DNA of 64,000 nucleotides from Natronolimnobius baerhuensis (GTDB lineage Archaea; Halobacteriota; Halobacteria; Halobacteriales; Natrialbaceae). Below are positions 35,092 through 44,478 of this stretch, piece by piece; position 1 is the stretch's first letter; every line of letters begins with the position of its first letter. The notes beneath the pieces are model-generated. The model saw only the letters and a list, made by a program, of their open reading frames with translations. It did no database searches and had not been told where the DNA came from. The DNA is taken from contig NZ_MWPH01000003.1 in assembly GCF_002177135.1 (NCBI RefSeq), forward strand, positions 434,001 to 498,000, written 5' to 3'. The translations under genes were made by a program, and so were the position numbers.

Positions 35092-36174
35092 ATGAGCTAC
35101 GATGTTGCGTTCATCGGCACCGGCGACGCGGCCGATCTGACCGATCCGAGCCCCGACGGCTTCGCGATGAACTACTACCACGCGGAGGCCTACGAGGTCC
35201 TCGAGAACTGCACGCTCGTCGCCTGTGCAGACGTAGACACCGACCGCGCGGCCGCCTTCGCAGACGAGTTCGATATCGACGCCGCCCAGACGTACGCGGA
35301 CTACGAGGCGATGCTCGCCAAGGCCGAGCCAGATATTGTCTCGATTTCCGTCTGGCCGGATATCCACGCCGAGGTGGTCATCGATTGCGCCCGCACCGAC
35401 AGCGTCGCGGCGATCCACTGCGAGAAGCCGATGGATCTCACCTGGGGCGGCTCCGAGCGAATGGCTCGAGTCTGCGACCAGCGCGGCGTCCAACTCACGT
35501 TCAACCACATGCGCCGGTTCAAGCCGACGTGGGTCGAGGCTCGCGAACTCATCGACTCCGGCGAAATCGGCGACCTCGAGCGCGTCGAACTCGCGCTCGG
35601 AAACATTTACGACGGCGGCACGCACGGGATCGACTTCGCGACCGGCGTGGTCGGCGACCGCCCGGCGGAGTGGGTGCTCGGCCAGATCGACTACCGCGAG
35701 GAGAACCGCTGGTTCGGCGCGCACAACGAGAATCAGGCGTTCGCGCAGTGGGAGTACGACAACGGCGTCTACGGCGTCGTCACCACCGGGAAAGGGAGTT
35801 CGCTTGTGCCCGCAAAGATGCGCTTTACTGGCACCGAGGGGGTCCTCGACGTGAATCCAGACGACGAAGACGCGGACAACGTCGTCCGCTGGCGCGGCCA
35901 TGGTGAGGCTGACTGGAACCGGCGCACGCTCGAGGAGGGTGCCTGGACGGACCCAATCAACGACGCCATCGCACACGTCGTCGAGTGTCTCGAGACCGGC
36001 ACGGAACCGGAACTCAGCGCACGACGGGGGCTCAACACGACCGAGATAATCTTCGGCATCTGGGAGTCCGCTCGTAGACGCGGTCGTGTAGACTTTCCAC
36101 TCGAGATCGACGACAATCCGCTCCACGAGATGGTCGAGTCGGGCGCGCTCGAGCCCGAATCCACGGACGACTAA
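35092..36174 (+). CDS. Gfo/Idh/MocA-family NAD(P)-dependent oxidoreductase
   Basis: 360 residues from ATG 35092. Rossmann start SYDVAFIGTGDAADLTDPSP carries a longer loop than usual (typical members have GxGxxG then a helix; here GTGDAADLTDPSPDGFAMNY). It continues with LVACADVDTDRAAAFADEFD, DIVSISVWPDIHAEVVIDCA and the catalytic-type HCEKPMDLTWGGSERM (EKP motif). The C-terminal domain (about 130-330) has LTFNHMRRFKPTWVEAREL and GGTHGIDFATGVVG with the conserved His. The family dehydrogenates sugars or inositols, or performs similar chemistry; substrate unknown. Nothing around it names a pathway. Confidence 0.85.
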   Translation: MSYDVAFIGTGDAADLTDPSPDGFAMNYYHAEAYEVLENCTLVACADVDTDRAAAFADEFDIDAAQTYADYEAMLAKAEPDIVSISVWPDIHAEVVIDCARTDSVAAIHCEKPMDLTWGGSERMARVCDQRGVQLTFNHMRRFKPTWVEARELIDSGEIGDLERVELALGNIYDGGTHGIDFATGVVGDRPAEWVLGQIDYREENRWFGAHNENQAFAQWEYDNGVYGVVTTGKGSSLVPAKMRFTGTEGVLDVNPDDEDADNVVRWRGHGEADWNRRTLEEGAWTDPINDAIAHVVECLETGTEPELSARRGLNTTEIIFGIWESARRRGRVDFPLEIDDNPLHEMVESGALEPESTDD

Positions 36175-36193
36175 TCGAACCCCGTTCGTACGG

Positions 36194-37570
36194 CTATCCG
36201 TTCGAAACGCGCGTCGTCTCGAGCGTTCCCGAATCGACCCAGACGAATCCTGATTGCTCGGCGGCGGCTTTCGCCTCGCGGAGCGCGCCGGGATCGAACG
36301 GGTCCTCGTATCGGAGGCGCGTCTCCTCGGGTTCCATTGCAGGAAGTTCGGGTAGGAAGTCCTCGTCCTCGAGCAGCCCGCGGACGGAGACCCTGCCGCC
36401 TGCGCCGAGTGCGACCCCGAGCGCTCGGTAGCGGTCGGTGTCGCTCTCCCACTCGACGTCGCTGCCGAAGGAGTCGTTCGAGACGCGGGCCGTAGTCGAC
36501 GATCCCGACAGGGAGCCGAAGCCGTCGTTGTCGTCGGGCTCGGTGGGTGGTTCTGCACTCGAGTCGTTACTTCGGGACTCGCTTGTGGCCTGTGCTCCGT
36601 ACTCGTCGGCGTCGGTCCCTGCGCCAGTCTCGCCGCCTTCGTCGCTGACCCGCGAGACCGTTGGTGAGCCACAGAGTTCGAACCCGCCCCGCTCCGCAGT
36701 GGGCGCTGTCGTGTCGGGCGTCGCAGCCGTCGAATCACGCTGTTCGGCACTCGAGTCAGTATCGCTCGAGACGTCGTCTGCCGACCCACCGTGTTCGGCC
36801 TCCTCGATGAGCGAGTCGACGGCGGTCGCGTCCGTCGCATCCAAGTCCGATTCGGTCGGCGCGGTCGCCTGCGGGGTGCTGGTCGACTCGCGCTCGTGCG
36901 CCCACGCCGGCCACGGCCCGTCCTCGCCGAAGCTAATCACGCCACCCTCGTCGGGAACGTACGCCTCGAGGCCGTCCGCCGGAAGCAGCGGTCGTTCGAC
37001 GGCCGTAATCCGTGGCCCGTACTGATCACAGAGGCGCTCGTCGTCGCGCTCATCAACTAGTGCGGCCTGCCAGCGGTCGACGCCCGCAGAAAGCAGAACG
37101 AACCGGGCGTAGGTGCCCGACAACAGCGCCTCGTTGATCGCACGCAGGACGGCGGGCAGGTTGTCGCTCCCGAGTGGCGTCGTGGGATACTCGAGTTCCG
37201 TCTCGCGTTCGCGCCCGCGGTGATCTGTCGTCCGGAGCGTCCATCGCTGCGTCCCAGACCGACCCCAGCGTTCGCACTCGAGCGTCCAGTCAATGGCGTC
37301 GAAAACGGCCGTGAGTTCCGCCTCGAGTTCGCCCTCGGTGTAGCGTGCGGGACAACTGACGCCGCGGTCGCTCTGGGCGATGGTCCGCCGGAGGACAGTC
37401 GTTCGGTCGCGCCCGTCGGCGAGTCGGTCGGCCAGCGCGGCCTCGAGGCTGTCGTCGCTGCCAGATGCGCGTCGGTGGCCGCGTGTGATATCCGCAGCGG
37501 TGACGCCGAACGCGCCGAGGACGTCGGCACAGACCAGCAGTTCATCCGCGTCGCGGGGAGGGCGAGACAT
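36194..37570 (-). CDS. Acidic hypothetical protein with disordered centre
   Basis: 458 residues, no family recognised. The N-terminal 240 residues are globular-like (DELLVCADVLGAFGVTAADI; SGTYARFVLLSAGVDRWQAA), then a low-complexity Ser/Thr/Glu/Asp segment (about 245-375; STPQATAPTESDLDATDATA), and a short C-terminal domain (RYRALGVALGAGGRVSVRGL; RYEDPFDPGALREAKAAAEQ). Looks like a haloarchaeal protein with a flexible acidic linker. Its stop converges with the oxidoreductase (20 bases between stops). No signal peptide or membrane segment. Confidence 0.75.
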   Translation of the reverse strand: MSRPPRDADELLVCADVLGAFGVTAADITRGHRRASGSDDSLEAALADRLADGRDRTTVLRRTIAQSDRGVSCPARYTEGELEAELTAVFDAIDWTLECERWGRSGTQRWTLRTTDHRGRERETELEYPTTPLGSDNLPAVLRAINEALLSGTYARFVLLSAGVDRWQAALVDERDDERLCDQYGPRITAVERPLLPADGLEAYVPDEGGVISFGEDGPWPAWAHERESTSTPQATAPTESDLDATDATAVDSLIEEAEHGGSADDVSSDTDSSAEQRDSTAATPDTTAPTAERGGFELCGSPTVSRVSDEGGETGAGTDADEYGAQATSESRSNDSSAEPPTEPDDNDGFGSLSGSSTTARVSNDSFGSDVEWESDTDRYRALGVALGAGGRVSVRGLLEDEDFLPELPAMEPEETRLRYEDPFDPGALREAKAAAEQSGFVWVDSGTLETTRVSNG

Positions 37571-37669
37571 CCGTGCCCAGCCATTTCACGAACGGCCCTA
37601 TATATTTTCGTCAGACGTTGCGCGTTCGAATAATTTGATTCGACTACATCTCTGGGAGCACTGGCTGTG

Positions 37670-37810
37670 CTATTCGGTTTTCATACCGCGTTCACTGGCT
37701 TCGATCCACTCGTCACGGTCTTCTGCTCCGTACAGATCGTTGAAAAGTTGTATCGCTCTGTGAGCGTAAGTCTTGTACGCGCGTCGACGCTGTTCTACGT
37801 CGTCGGTCAC
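37670..37810 (-). CDS. 46-residue acidic/basic small protein downstream of trpS
   Basis: GTG start at 37810, only nine bases past the trpS stop (TAG) and in the same frame. The 46 residues (MTDDVEQRRRAYKTYAHRAI, then QLFNDLYGAEDRDEWIEASE, then RGMKTE and a stop) have protein-like composition, with aromatic and charged residues spaced as in a short helical protein. Codon use resembles its neighbours. Spacing suggests co-translation with trpS. Because it is short it would be missed by length filters. Function unknown; an upstream ATG in frame is absent. Confidence 0.5.
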   Translation of the reverse strand: MTDDVEQRRRAYKTYAHRAIQLFNDLYGAEDRDEWIEASERGMKTE

Positions 37811-37819
37811 GTCTTGTCG

Positions 37820-39409
37820 CTATCGTCGGCGCGGTGACTCGAGTTCGATATCCGTTTCCTCGAGTAACTCTTCGACCTCGTCGCGTTTTTCCTGGTGCTC
37901 GGCAAGGAACTCGCGCATGAGTTCGGCGGCCTGTTCCTTGCAGCCGCCACAGAGGCGTTCGCCGCCGACGCACTCGTCGTAGACCTCCTTGGCGAACTCG
38001 TCGTCGTCGCCGGACAGCAGGTAGGCGTAGAGTTCGTAGACGGGGCACTCGTCGGCTTTGCCGCCCTTCTCGCGCTGCTCTTCGGCGGTTTCACGCCCGC
38101 CGGTGGTCGCGGATTTGACCTTATTGTACCCTTCCTCGGGGTCGTCGAGCAGCGAGATATGGCTGGCCGGCACCGAGGAGGACATCTTCCCGCCGGTGAG
38201 GCCGGTCATGAAGCGGTGGTAGATCGACGATGGGGGCTGGAACCCGTAGCCGCCGTTGTCGACTTCGATCTCGCGGGCCAACTCTTCGGCTTCGGCGCGG
38301 TCGATCTCGAAGGCGTCGATGTGGTTCTCGTAGACGCGTTTCTCGCCGTCGATGGCGTCGATTAGCGCATCGAAGGCGTCCTCGGTCGCCCGCCGGTCGA
38401 AGAATCGCGTGCGCGGTCGAACTGGTTCCATACCCGCTTCCTCGAGTTTCGTCAGGACCGAACTCAGCGTGTCGGCGTCGGTCTCGAGGTCGGCAAGCGG
38501 CGTCTCGGCGAGCGCGTCGGCGACGTGGGTACACCGCAACGTGTCGTCGTCGAACTCGGCCGGCTCGAGTTCTTCGTAGAACGCCGCCACGAGGGCGCGC
38601 TCTTCGTCCTCGAGTTCGAAACTGGCGTACGCTTCGCTGACCTTGAAGAATCGCATTCGTTCCGCGAGGTCGCGTGCGAGTCGAACGTGTGGGTCCTGAT
38701 CTGGGCCGACGGGGATGACGGTGGGTTTTGGCTCCTCGAGTTGCGGGTAGAGGATGTCGGCCATCTGGGTGACGACCGACTGCATGTGCGAGACGTCGGT
38801 CTCGCCGTCGAAGCCGTAGATGGCCTGAAACTCCGAGAAGTTGGCCTCAGCGCCGAGTTCGAAGGCGAGATCCTGCAGTTCGCGGTTTTCGGACTGGCGG
38901 TAGAGTTCGCCCTCCTCGGGGTCGAAGCCGAGCGCGAGCAACGAGAGGAGATAGTCGCGGGCGTGCTCGTCGATTTCCTCCCAGGACATGCCACGGGCCG
39001 AGTTGGCCTCGAGGTCGGCGATCAGGCCGTAGGCGTCTGCGCCCTGCTGTTGGTGCCAGATAATCTCGTCGAAGACGAGTTTGTGGCCGATGTGGGGGTC
39101 ACCGGTGGGCATGAAGCCCGAGAGCACGGCGGCTGGCTCGTCGTTTTGCAGCGCCTCAGCGACCGGCCGATAGTCGCGATGGCCGAAGATGACGCCCCGG
39201 CGCATCAAGTAGTGGGGGTTGGGCACTTCCTCGAGCACCTCGTCGAACTCCTCGATGCCGAACTCCTCGAACAGTTTGCGGTAGTCGGAGACGGACGAGG
39301 ATCCCCAGGGATCCAGTGCAACATCGTCGGCTCCAGCGGCTCCTCCATCGGGTACTGGGGTCCCTGTCTCGTTCGCGGTGGGCTCCTCGCGTGAATCGTC
39401 TCCGGTCAT
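37820..39409 (-). CDS. trpS: Tryptophanyl-tRNA synthetase
   Basis: 529 residues from the ATG at 39409 (MTGDDSREEP). Class I synthetase for tRNA-Trp. HIGH motif is GDPHIGHKLVFDE and the KMSKS-type signature is GGKMSSSVPAS, as in archaeal/eukaryotic TrpRS. Other conserved parts are LIADLEANSARGMSWEEIDE and VIPVGPDQDPHVRLARDLAE. A Ser/Thr-rich, acidic N-terminal extension (about 1-45) precedes WGSSSVSDYRKLFEEFGIEE. C-terminal cysteines (CPVYELYAYLL, YDECVGGERLCGGCKEQ) lie in the tail domain. The gene ends TAG, followed immediately by the small ORF. Confidence 0.94.
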   Translation of the reverse strand: MTGDDSREEPTANETGTPVPDGGAAGADDVALDPWGSSSVSDYRKLFEEFGIEEFDEVLEEVPNPHYLMRRGVIFGHRDYRPVAEALQNDEPAAVLSGFMPTGDPHIGHKLVFDEIIWHQQQGADAYGLIADLEANSARGMSWEEIDEHARDYLLSLLALGFDPEEGELYRQSENRELQDLAFELGAEANFSEFQAIYGFDGETDVSHMQSVVTQMADILYPQLEEPKPTVIPVGPDQDPHVRLARDLAERMRFFKVSEAYASFELEDEERALVAAFYEELEPAEFDDDTLRCTHVADALAETPLADLETDADTLSSVLTKLEEAGMEPVRPRTRFFDRRATEDAFDALIDAIDGEKRVYENHIDAFEIDRAEAEELAREIEVDNGGYGFQPPSSIYHRFMTGLTGGKMSSSVPASHISLLDDPEEGYNKVKSATTGGRETAEEQREKGGKADECPVYELYAYLLSGDDDEFAKEVYDECVGGERLCGGCKEQAAELMREFLAEHQEKRDEVEELLEETDIELESPRRR

Positions 39410-39529
39410 TAGTTTCGTGTTGTGCGTCGGGTTCGCAAAAGCCTTCGCTTCTCGAGTCTCCGTGCCGTCCCGCCCTTCGCAAGCGCCGGTGCCAGTATCT
39501 TCATGTGACGGCGCGAACAACACCGACCG

Positions 39530-40498
39530 ATGGCAGATGACGGCGCCTCCGTCGGTACGGCGAGCGACACCTGTAACGAAGTGCTCTCGCGCATCAGCGA
39601 CGCGGTAATCACGGACCGAACGTTCTTAGAGCACGTCCTGACCGCCAGTCTGGCTCGTGGACACATCCTGCTCGAGGACGTTCCCGGGACGGGGAAGACG
39701 CTCACGGCAGTGACTGTCGCACAGGCACTCGGCCTCGAATTTTCCCGGATTCAGTTCACCCCGGATCTGCTGCCGAACGATATCACGGGCTCGCACATCT
39801 TCAACGAACAGAGCGGCGAGTTCGAGTTCACGCCGGGGCCGGTCTTCGCGAACGTCGTGCTGGCCGACGAGATCAATCGTGCGCCGCCGAAAACGCAGGC
39901 CGCCCTGCTCGAGGCGATGGACGAGGGGCAGGTAACCGTCGACGGGGAAACCCGTGACCTGCCGGACCCGTTCCTGGTAATCGCGACGCAGAACCCGGTC
40001 GAACAGGAGGGGACGTTCGAACTGCCCGAAGCCCAGCGCGACCGCTTCATCATGAAGACCTCGATTGGGTATCCCGGTCGCGAGGGCGAACTCGAGTTGC
40101 TCGAGCGCCGTAGTCAGCGCGATACCAAGATGCCGACAGTCGACTCCGTCGTCGACACAGCGGGTGTCCGAGACTTACAGGCCGTTCCCGAACGCGTCTC
40201 GATGGCACCCGAAATCCGCGAGTATCTGGTCGATCTCGCCCGCGAAACCCGTGCTGACAGGCGTGTCGATATCGGCATCTCTCCGCGCGGGATTCAACGG
40301 TACTACGAGGCCGCTCGAGCGAGAGCTACCCTCGAGGGCAGAGAGTATGTCGCGCCGGACGACGTCAAGCGAATCGCCGAGCCGGTGATGCAACACCGAC
40401 TCGTGTTGACGACGGATGCCCGGATTGAGGGTGTCGACGGCGTGAGCGTCGTTCGCGACGTGTTGAACCGAGTTGAGGTGCCGGCGGTCGATCCCTGA
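39530..40498 (+). CDS. MoxR-family AAA+ ATPase
   Basis: 322 residues from ATG 39530. MoxR AAA+ protein: Walker A GTGKTLTAVTVAQALG, Walker B NVVLADEINRAPPKTQAALL, sensor 1 region TQNPVEQEGTFELPEAQRDR, and the C-terminal lid (VDIGISPRGIQRYYEAARAR). MoxR proteins act as chaperones for activation or assembly, often with VWA or DUF58 proteins and DUF4129 partners. Here it is on the opposite strand but adjacent to a four-gene DUF4129-DUF7269-DUF58-DUF7519 set, so shared function is likely (inference). Confidence 0.93.
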   Translation: MADDGASVGTASDTCNEVLSRISDAVITDRTFLEHVLTASLARGHILLEDVPGTGKTLTAVTVAQALGLEFSRIQFTPDLLPNDITGSHIFNEQSGEFEFTPGPVFANVVLADEINRAPPKTQAALLEAMDEGQVTVDGETRDLPDPFLVIATQNPVEQEGTFELPEAQRDRFIMKTSIGYPGREGELELLERRSQRDTKMPTVDSVVDTAGVRDLQAVPERVSMAPEIREYLVDLARETRADRRVDIGISPRGIQRYYEAARARATLEGREYVAPDDVKRIAEPVMQHRLVLTTDARIEGVDGVSVVRDVLNRVEVPAVDP

Positions 40499-40539
40499 GC
40501 GGTCGGCTACGATTCTCTGTGTCGCACCCGCTATTCTCG

Positions 40540-42264
40540 CTAATTTTGCTGCTCTCGGCGCTCTCGAGCGGTCGTTCCGTCATTGTTTGGTCCTGACGAG
40601 CCAGCGTTCAGCGAGTCCGACGGCGGCGTTTTGTACTCGCTTCCGGCCCAGCGTTTGAGCAGGACAAACGAGAGGACTAACGCGATTATCAGGCTCGTAG
40701 CGACCGTTATGCCGGTGCTGACGGCCACGCCCTCGAGGACTCGCGGAAGCGCGGCGACGAGGGCAACAGCGACGAGGCCGACGAGGACGGAGCCCGTCGT
40801 ATGCGCCAGTGCTGGCCGCCGGACGGACGTCTCACGGCCGAGTTCTTCGGTGACCGAGACGCCGTAGACGGCTCCATCCCAGGTGACGAGTGCGCAGGCA
40901 ACGACGCCGCTGACGACGAGTACGCTCGCGCCGTCAACGCCTGCGATGATCGCGCCGAAGACGAGTGCGCCAGCACCCAGTGAGCCGGGTGCGCCCCGAT
41001 CTGGAAGCGGGCCAATCGAGCCGAGCAGCCAGATGCCGACCAACACCGCGGTGATCGTCCCGATCAGCGAGAGCATCGCAATCGCGAGCAGTGCAATCCC
41101 GTTCGGCGGCTCGAGCACGTCCGTCAACTCCGCTATCGGTATCAGTTCACCGAATCCGGGAAGTGCGAGCGTCCCACCCTCGGCTGTTGCCTCCTCGAGT
41201 GCAGGCTGAATCCAGCGCTCGAAGGCGGCCGGATAGCCGACAACGAGGAGCACGCTGACGAGTGCGCCGCCCGAAAAGACGGGTGCCCAGGCCACGAACG
41301 GGTGATATCGCAGTCGGTACAGTCCCGGCAGCCAGGCGAGTGCGAGCAGTGCGAGCAGCGTCGCGATGGCTGCGAGAATGCCGACGCGAACCCCAGTCAT
41401 CATCGTTACCGGCAACAGCCACGTCTCGAGCGTGCTGGCAACGACTGGCGGCAGTTCGCCGGTGCGGCTGAGTGCGGCTGTCGCAGCCAGTCCGAAACTT
41501 GTCGGAATCAGTAAGAGGCCGCCCAGCCCGGCCAACTTCGCGGTTCGGTTGATGCTGTGTCGTGTCTGCTCGCGGTTCTCTCGAGTGACCAGTTCTGCAA
41601 TCGGGAGTCGCGGCAGCACGAACGCACTCACCCAGAGCACCGCCACGGCAAGGGCGACGAAACTCACGAGTGCCGGCACCGTCCCGTCGGGCGAGAGAAT
41701 CGGATCGGTGATCGATGCGCCGCCAGTCGGGCCATCGGTTGCAGCACCGAGGGCGTCGTCGACTCGAGAGCGAACGGCTTCGAGATACGCGATGGCAACG
41801 ACGCTCAGCGGAAGCGCGGTCAGGATGGTCACCGGAAACGCAGAGCGGACGGCTCCGCTGCCGACCGCGCCCGTCACGGTTGCCGTCGCGCCGAAGGTGG
41901 CCAGTGACATGGCGACGATGAGCCCGACTCGAGCGAGGAGACCGTCCGTGAGTGGCCCGCTCGTCGCCGCGAGCGCCAGTGCACCAGTCAGTGCGAGTGC
42001 GGTGATCACAGCGAGGATGCTTCCGAGTCCTCGGCCGCCCGGCGTCCCGCGTTTCGTCGCTGTGACGGTCGCCGTCAGCAGCCCACCGGTGACGACGGCG
42101 AGGAGTCCGGCCACGGGGTCGCCGCCGACTGCGAGCAGTGCGATTCCAGCGAGGGTCGCAAGAATCGTTGTCACTGCGGTTACCGGGGCGCTTACGGTTT
42201 CTGGCTCCGGTGCTTGCTGTGAGTCGCCGCTCGGGCCGCCCGCCGAGTCGTGTGTGCGTGCCAT
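40540..42264 (-). CDS. DUF7519-like polytopic membrane protein
   Basis: 574 residues with about twelve to fourteen hydrophobic helices: TTILATLAGIALLAVGGDPV, LGSILAVITALALTGALALA, AVLWVSAFVLPRLPIAELVT, GVRVGILAAIATLLALLALA, and a last set ending ITVATSLIIALVLSFVLL. Loops are short and Gly/Ala-rich. This resembles the membrane protein labelled DUF7519 at the end of the MoxR/DUF58 operon in haloarchaea. Its start overlaps the DUF58 stop (both at 42264), so it is coupled. Transporter or assembly factor is possible; not determined. Confidence 0.75.
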   Translation of the reverse strand: MARTHDSAGGPSGDSQQAPEPETVSAPVTAVTTILATLAGIALLAVGGDPVAGLLAVVTGGLLTATVTATKRGTPGGRGLGSILAVITALALTGALALAATSGPLTDGLLARVGLIVAMSLATFGATATVTGAVGSGAVRSAFPVTILTALPLSVVAIAYLEAVRSRVDDALGAATDGPTGGASITDPILSPDGTVPALVSFVALAVAVLWVSAFVLPRLPIAELVTRENREQTRHSINRTAKLAGLGGLLLIPTSFGLAATAALSRTGELPPVVASTLETWLLPVTMMTGVRVGILAAIATLLALLALAWLPGLYRLRYHPFVAWAPVFSGGALVSVLLVVGYPAAFERWIQPALEEATAEGGTLALPGFGELIPIAELTDVLEPPNGIALLAIAMLSLIGTITAVLVGIWLLGSIGPLPDRGAPGSLGAGALVFGAIIAGVDGASVLVVSGVVACALVTWDGAVYGVSVTEELGRETSVRRPALAHTTGSVLVGLVAVALVAALPRVLEGVAVSTGITVATSLIIALVLSFVLLKRWAGSEYKTPPSDSLNAGSSGPNNDGTTARERREQQN

Positions 42265-43733
42265 CAGTGGATCACCTCGCCGAAGCCGCGCCCGAGTGCC
42301 GTGACCAGCGGCGTTTCGGGGTCCCAGTCTGCGACCGGCACGTCGAGTCGTCGAAGTCGCTCGAGGCGGGCCTCCCGTGTTACGGCCGCTACTCGCGCGC
42401 CGACGGTGTCCGCGCCGGTGACGTCCGGTGAGACGACCGACATGCGGTAACCACGCCGGCGCAGGGCCGCCCCATACTCGATGATCTCATCGTCGACGGC
42501 GGGCGTACAGAGAACGAGTTGGCACCCAGTCGGGAGTAAGGCATCGAGGTGGTCGACGTCAGTCGGTGACGCCGTGTGGGTGGGTGCGGTTCTGCCAGCC
42601 CCGGCCGCCCCGCCACGGCCATCGGTCTGGAGCGGCGCGTGGTCGTTGCTCGTGGCTGTCGACTGCCCGTGATCGCTGTCTTCGCCGTGGTTTTGCTGGC
42701 GCTGCTCCTGTTGCTCGAGGTGCGGCGAGGGGTCGCTCCCCAAAAGCGTCGTGCCGCTGGCGCGGGCGGCGATAGCGTCACAGACGCGGGCGATCCGACC
42801 GCCGACGTCGGCACCGGTGCCGGGTTCGACGTACGCCGGCGGGCCGGTGTAGACGCCGGGTGTTCGGCCGCGAATTCCGAGGCCGACGAGACCGACGTTG
42901 TGGCCGCCATCGGACAGCGTGGTGCTTGTGACGATAGCGGCGTAGGCGGCGAGTGTCAACCCGTCTGGTCGGCCAGCCGCCGGAGCCAGTCCCGCTTCGG
43001 GCCGGCCATCGACGACGATGACGACGTTCGTCGACTCCTGTTCGCGATACTGGACCGTACCGAGTTCGCCGGTCCGGGCGTAGCGACGCCAGTTGATCCG
43101 ACTTAGCGGATCACCCTGCTGGTACTCCCGCGTCGAATGGAACTCGTAGCCGGGGCCGCCGCTGTCGCTTGCGACTGAGCCAGCGAACGGTATCGTCTCG
43201 CGGTGCACCGGCAGCCCATCGAGGGGCACGCGGCACTCGAGTTCGTCATCTCCCGTGGCCGACACCTCGTCGGTCGAAACAGCCGTCGCGCTCAGACTCC
43301 GCAGTCGAACCCACGGAGCGCCAAAAACGTACGTCCCGCGACGGGGCTGCAGCGTGTACTCGAGGGTGGTCTCCTCGCCGGCACGGAGCGTCATCGCGGC
43401 CGTCGAATCGCCGTCGATGACCTCGAGCGTGTCGGGGACGGCGTCGGCTACCCTGACATCGGGCAGCGTCCGCTCGGCGTCGTTTCGAACGGTGAGCGTC
43501 ACCTCGATGCGCTCGCCCGGAAGCGGCGTTTTCGGCGTCCATTCGCGCTCGAGCGAGACTGCAGCCTCGGGGGATGGAACGGAGGAGAGGGCTGCGTAGC
43601 CGAGATACGTGAGCGGCACGATTGCGGCGAGCAACAGTGGCGCTGAACCCGCGAAAATCCCGGCGGTCAGCAGGGAAACAGCGGCGACGACGCCGGAGTG
43701 CCATCGCGACACTCTGACGTGACCGTTACGCAT
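42264..43733 (-). CDS. DUF58 domain protein
   Basis: 489 residues from the ATG at 43733, preferred over the long upstream open frame because MRNGHVRVSRWHSGVVAAVS gives the normal short N-terminus. Two membrane helices (about 12-50) are followed by an Ig-like part (TPLPGERIEVTLTVRNDAER), then the DUF58 core with FHSTREYQQGDPLSRINWRR (signature of DUF58) and VNVVIVVDGRPEAGLAPAAG, a VWA-like beta-strand with DG near the MIDAS position. Works with MoxR ATPases in many prokaryotes. Overlaps the DUF7269 gene by 8 bases and the DUF7519 start by one. Confidence 0.88.
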   Translation of the reverse strand: MRNGHVRVSRWHSGVVAAVSLLTAGIFAGSAPLLLAAIVPLTYLGYAALSSVPSPEAAVSLEREWTPKTPLPGERIEVTLTVRNDAERTLPDVRVADAVPDTLEVIDGDSTAAMTLRAGEETTLEYTLQPRRGTYVFGAPWVRLRSLSATAVSTDEVSATGDDELECRVPLDGLPVHRETIPFAGSVASDSGGPGYEFHSTREYQQGDPLSRINWRRYARTGELGTVQYREQESTNVVIVVDGRPEAGLAPAAGRPDGLTLAAYAAIVTSTTLSDGGHNVGLVGLGIRGRTPGVYTGPPAYVEPGTGADVGGRIARVCDAIAARASGTTLLGSDPSPHLEQQEQRQQNHGEDSDHGQSTATSNDHAPLQTDGRGGAAGAGRTAPTHTASPTDVDHLDALLPTGCQLVLCTPAVDDEIIEYGAALRRRGYRMSVVSPDVTGADTVGARVAAVTREARLERLRRLDVPVADWDPETPLVTALGRGFGEVIH

Positions 43734-44478
43734 TGTTGTCCTCCGTCGATTCGCGCGGTTCATCCTGCTGGTCGCGTCCGCCGTCTCTGGCCGCCGACTC
43801 CACACCAGTCGCCTTCCGTTCGAACGCCCCATCCGTCGCGTGCTGCTCGAGTGCCGAAAGCGTCCGCTCGAGGCGCTTCTCGAACGTGCGGCCGGGGAAC
43901 AACCACATGCGAAGTCGCTGCCCGAGCGAGAGGGTTCCAGCGCTCGTATCGCCGAGGAAGACGGCTGCGATCTGGTCGTCAGTCCACGCGCCCGTCTGAA
44001 TCCGCTCTTCGACGGCGTCGCTCGAGCGCCCGCTTGCGTGTTCGACAGCCCGCAGCGACTCGCGCACGTCGTCGGTGACGGCATCGCGTTCCATGGTCGC
44101 CCGCTGGCCGCGCTCGAGTGCGTCGATTGTTCGCTCGACGCGTTCGGTCGCGCCTGCGCCGACGACCATCGGCTCGCTCTGCTCGGTCGGCGACCCCGTT
44201 ATCGCCGCTGCCATCTCGAGTGATTCGTTCGTCTGTGGGCCAGCATCTCGGACGTCACTCGCACCCGAGAAGTACGACCGCCAGAGTGCGAACAGCCCGA
44301 CGACGGCGGCGATGGCGATGAGTGCATGGTCCGGGTCGACGGCGGTTTCGACGCTGACGACGGCCTCGAGCACAGCGGGCGGGAGCACGGCAGGCCTGAT
44401 CGCCAGCACGCTCCCGAAGCCGAGTGCAACGAGTGTGAGGACGACGAGGACTCCATCAAGTATCGAACGGCGTGTCAT
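43726..44478 (-). CDS. DUF7269-like membrane protein
   Basis: 250 residues. Two N-terminal helices: ILDGVLVVLTLVALGFGSVL (about 6-25) and HALIAIAAVVGLFALWRSYF (about 50-69). The rest is a soluble, acidic-basic domain with ERVERTIDALERGQRATMER, SDAVEERIQTGAWTDDQIAA and a hydrophobic-basic RLRMWLFPGRTFEKRLERTL. The layout matches DUF7269 proteins found in this operon. It overlaps the DUF4129 gene (ATGA at 44475-44478) and the DUF58 gene, so the four genes are a tightly coupled unit. Confidence 0.75.
   Translation of the reverse strand: MTRRSILDGVLVVLTLVALGFGSVLAIRPAVLPPAVLEAVVSVETAVDPDHALIAIAAVVGLFALWRSYFSGASDVRDAGPQTNESLEMAAAITGSPTEQSEPMVVGAGATERVERTIDALERGQRATMERDAVTDDVRESLRAVEHASGRSSDAVEERIQTGAWTDDQIAAVFLGDTSAGTLSLGQRLRMWLFPGRTFEKRLERTLSALEQHATDGAFERKATGVESAARDGGRDQQDEPRESTEDNNA

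Noticed and set aside
34912-36840. Minus-strand open frame of 642 codons
   Set aside because: Opposite to the Gfo/Idh/MocA gene and reaching into the acidic hypothetical gene; no domain in the frame.
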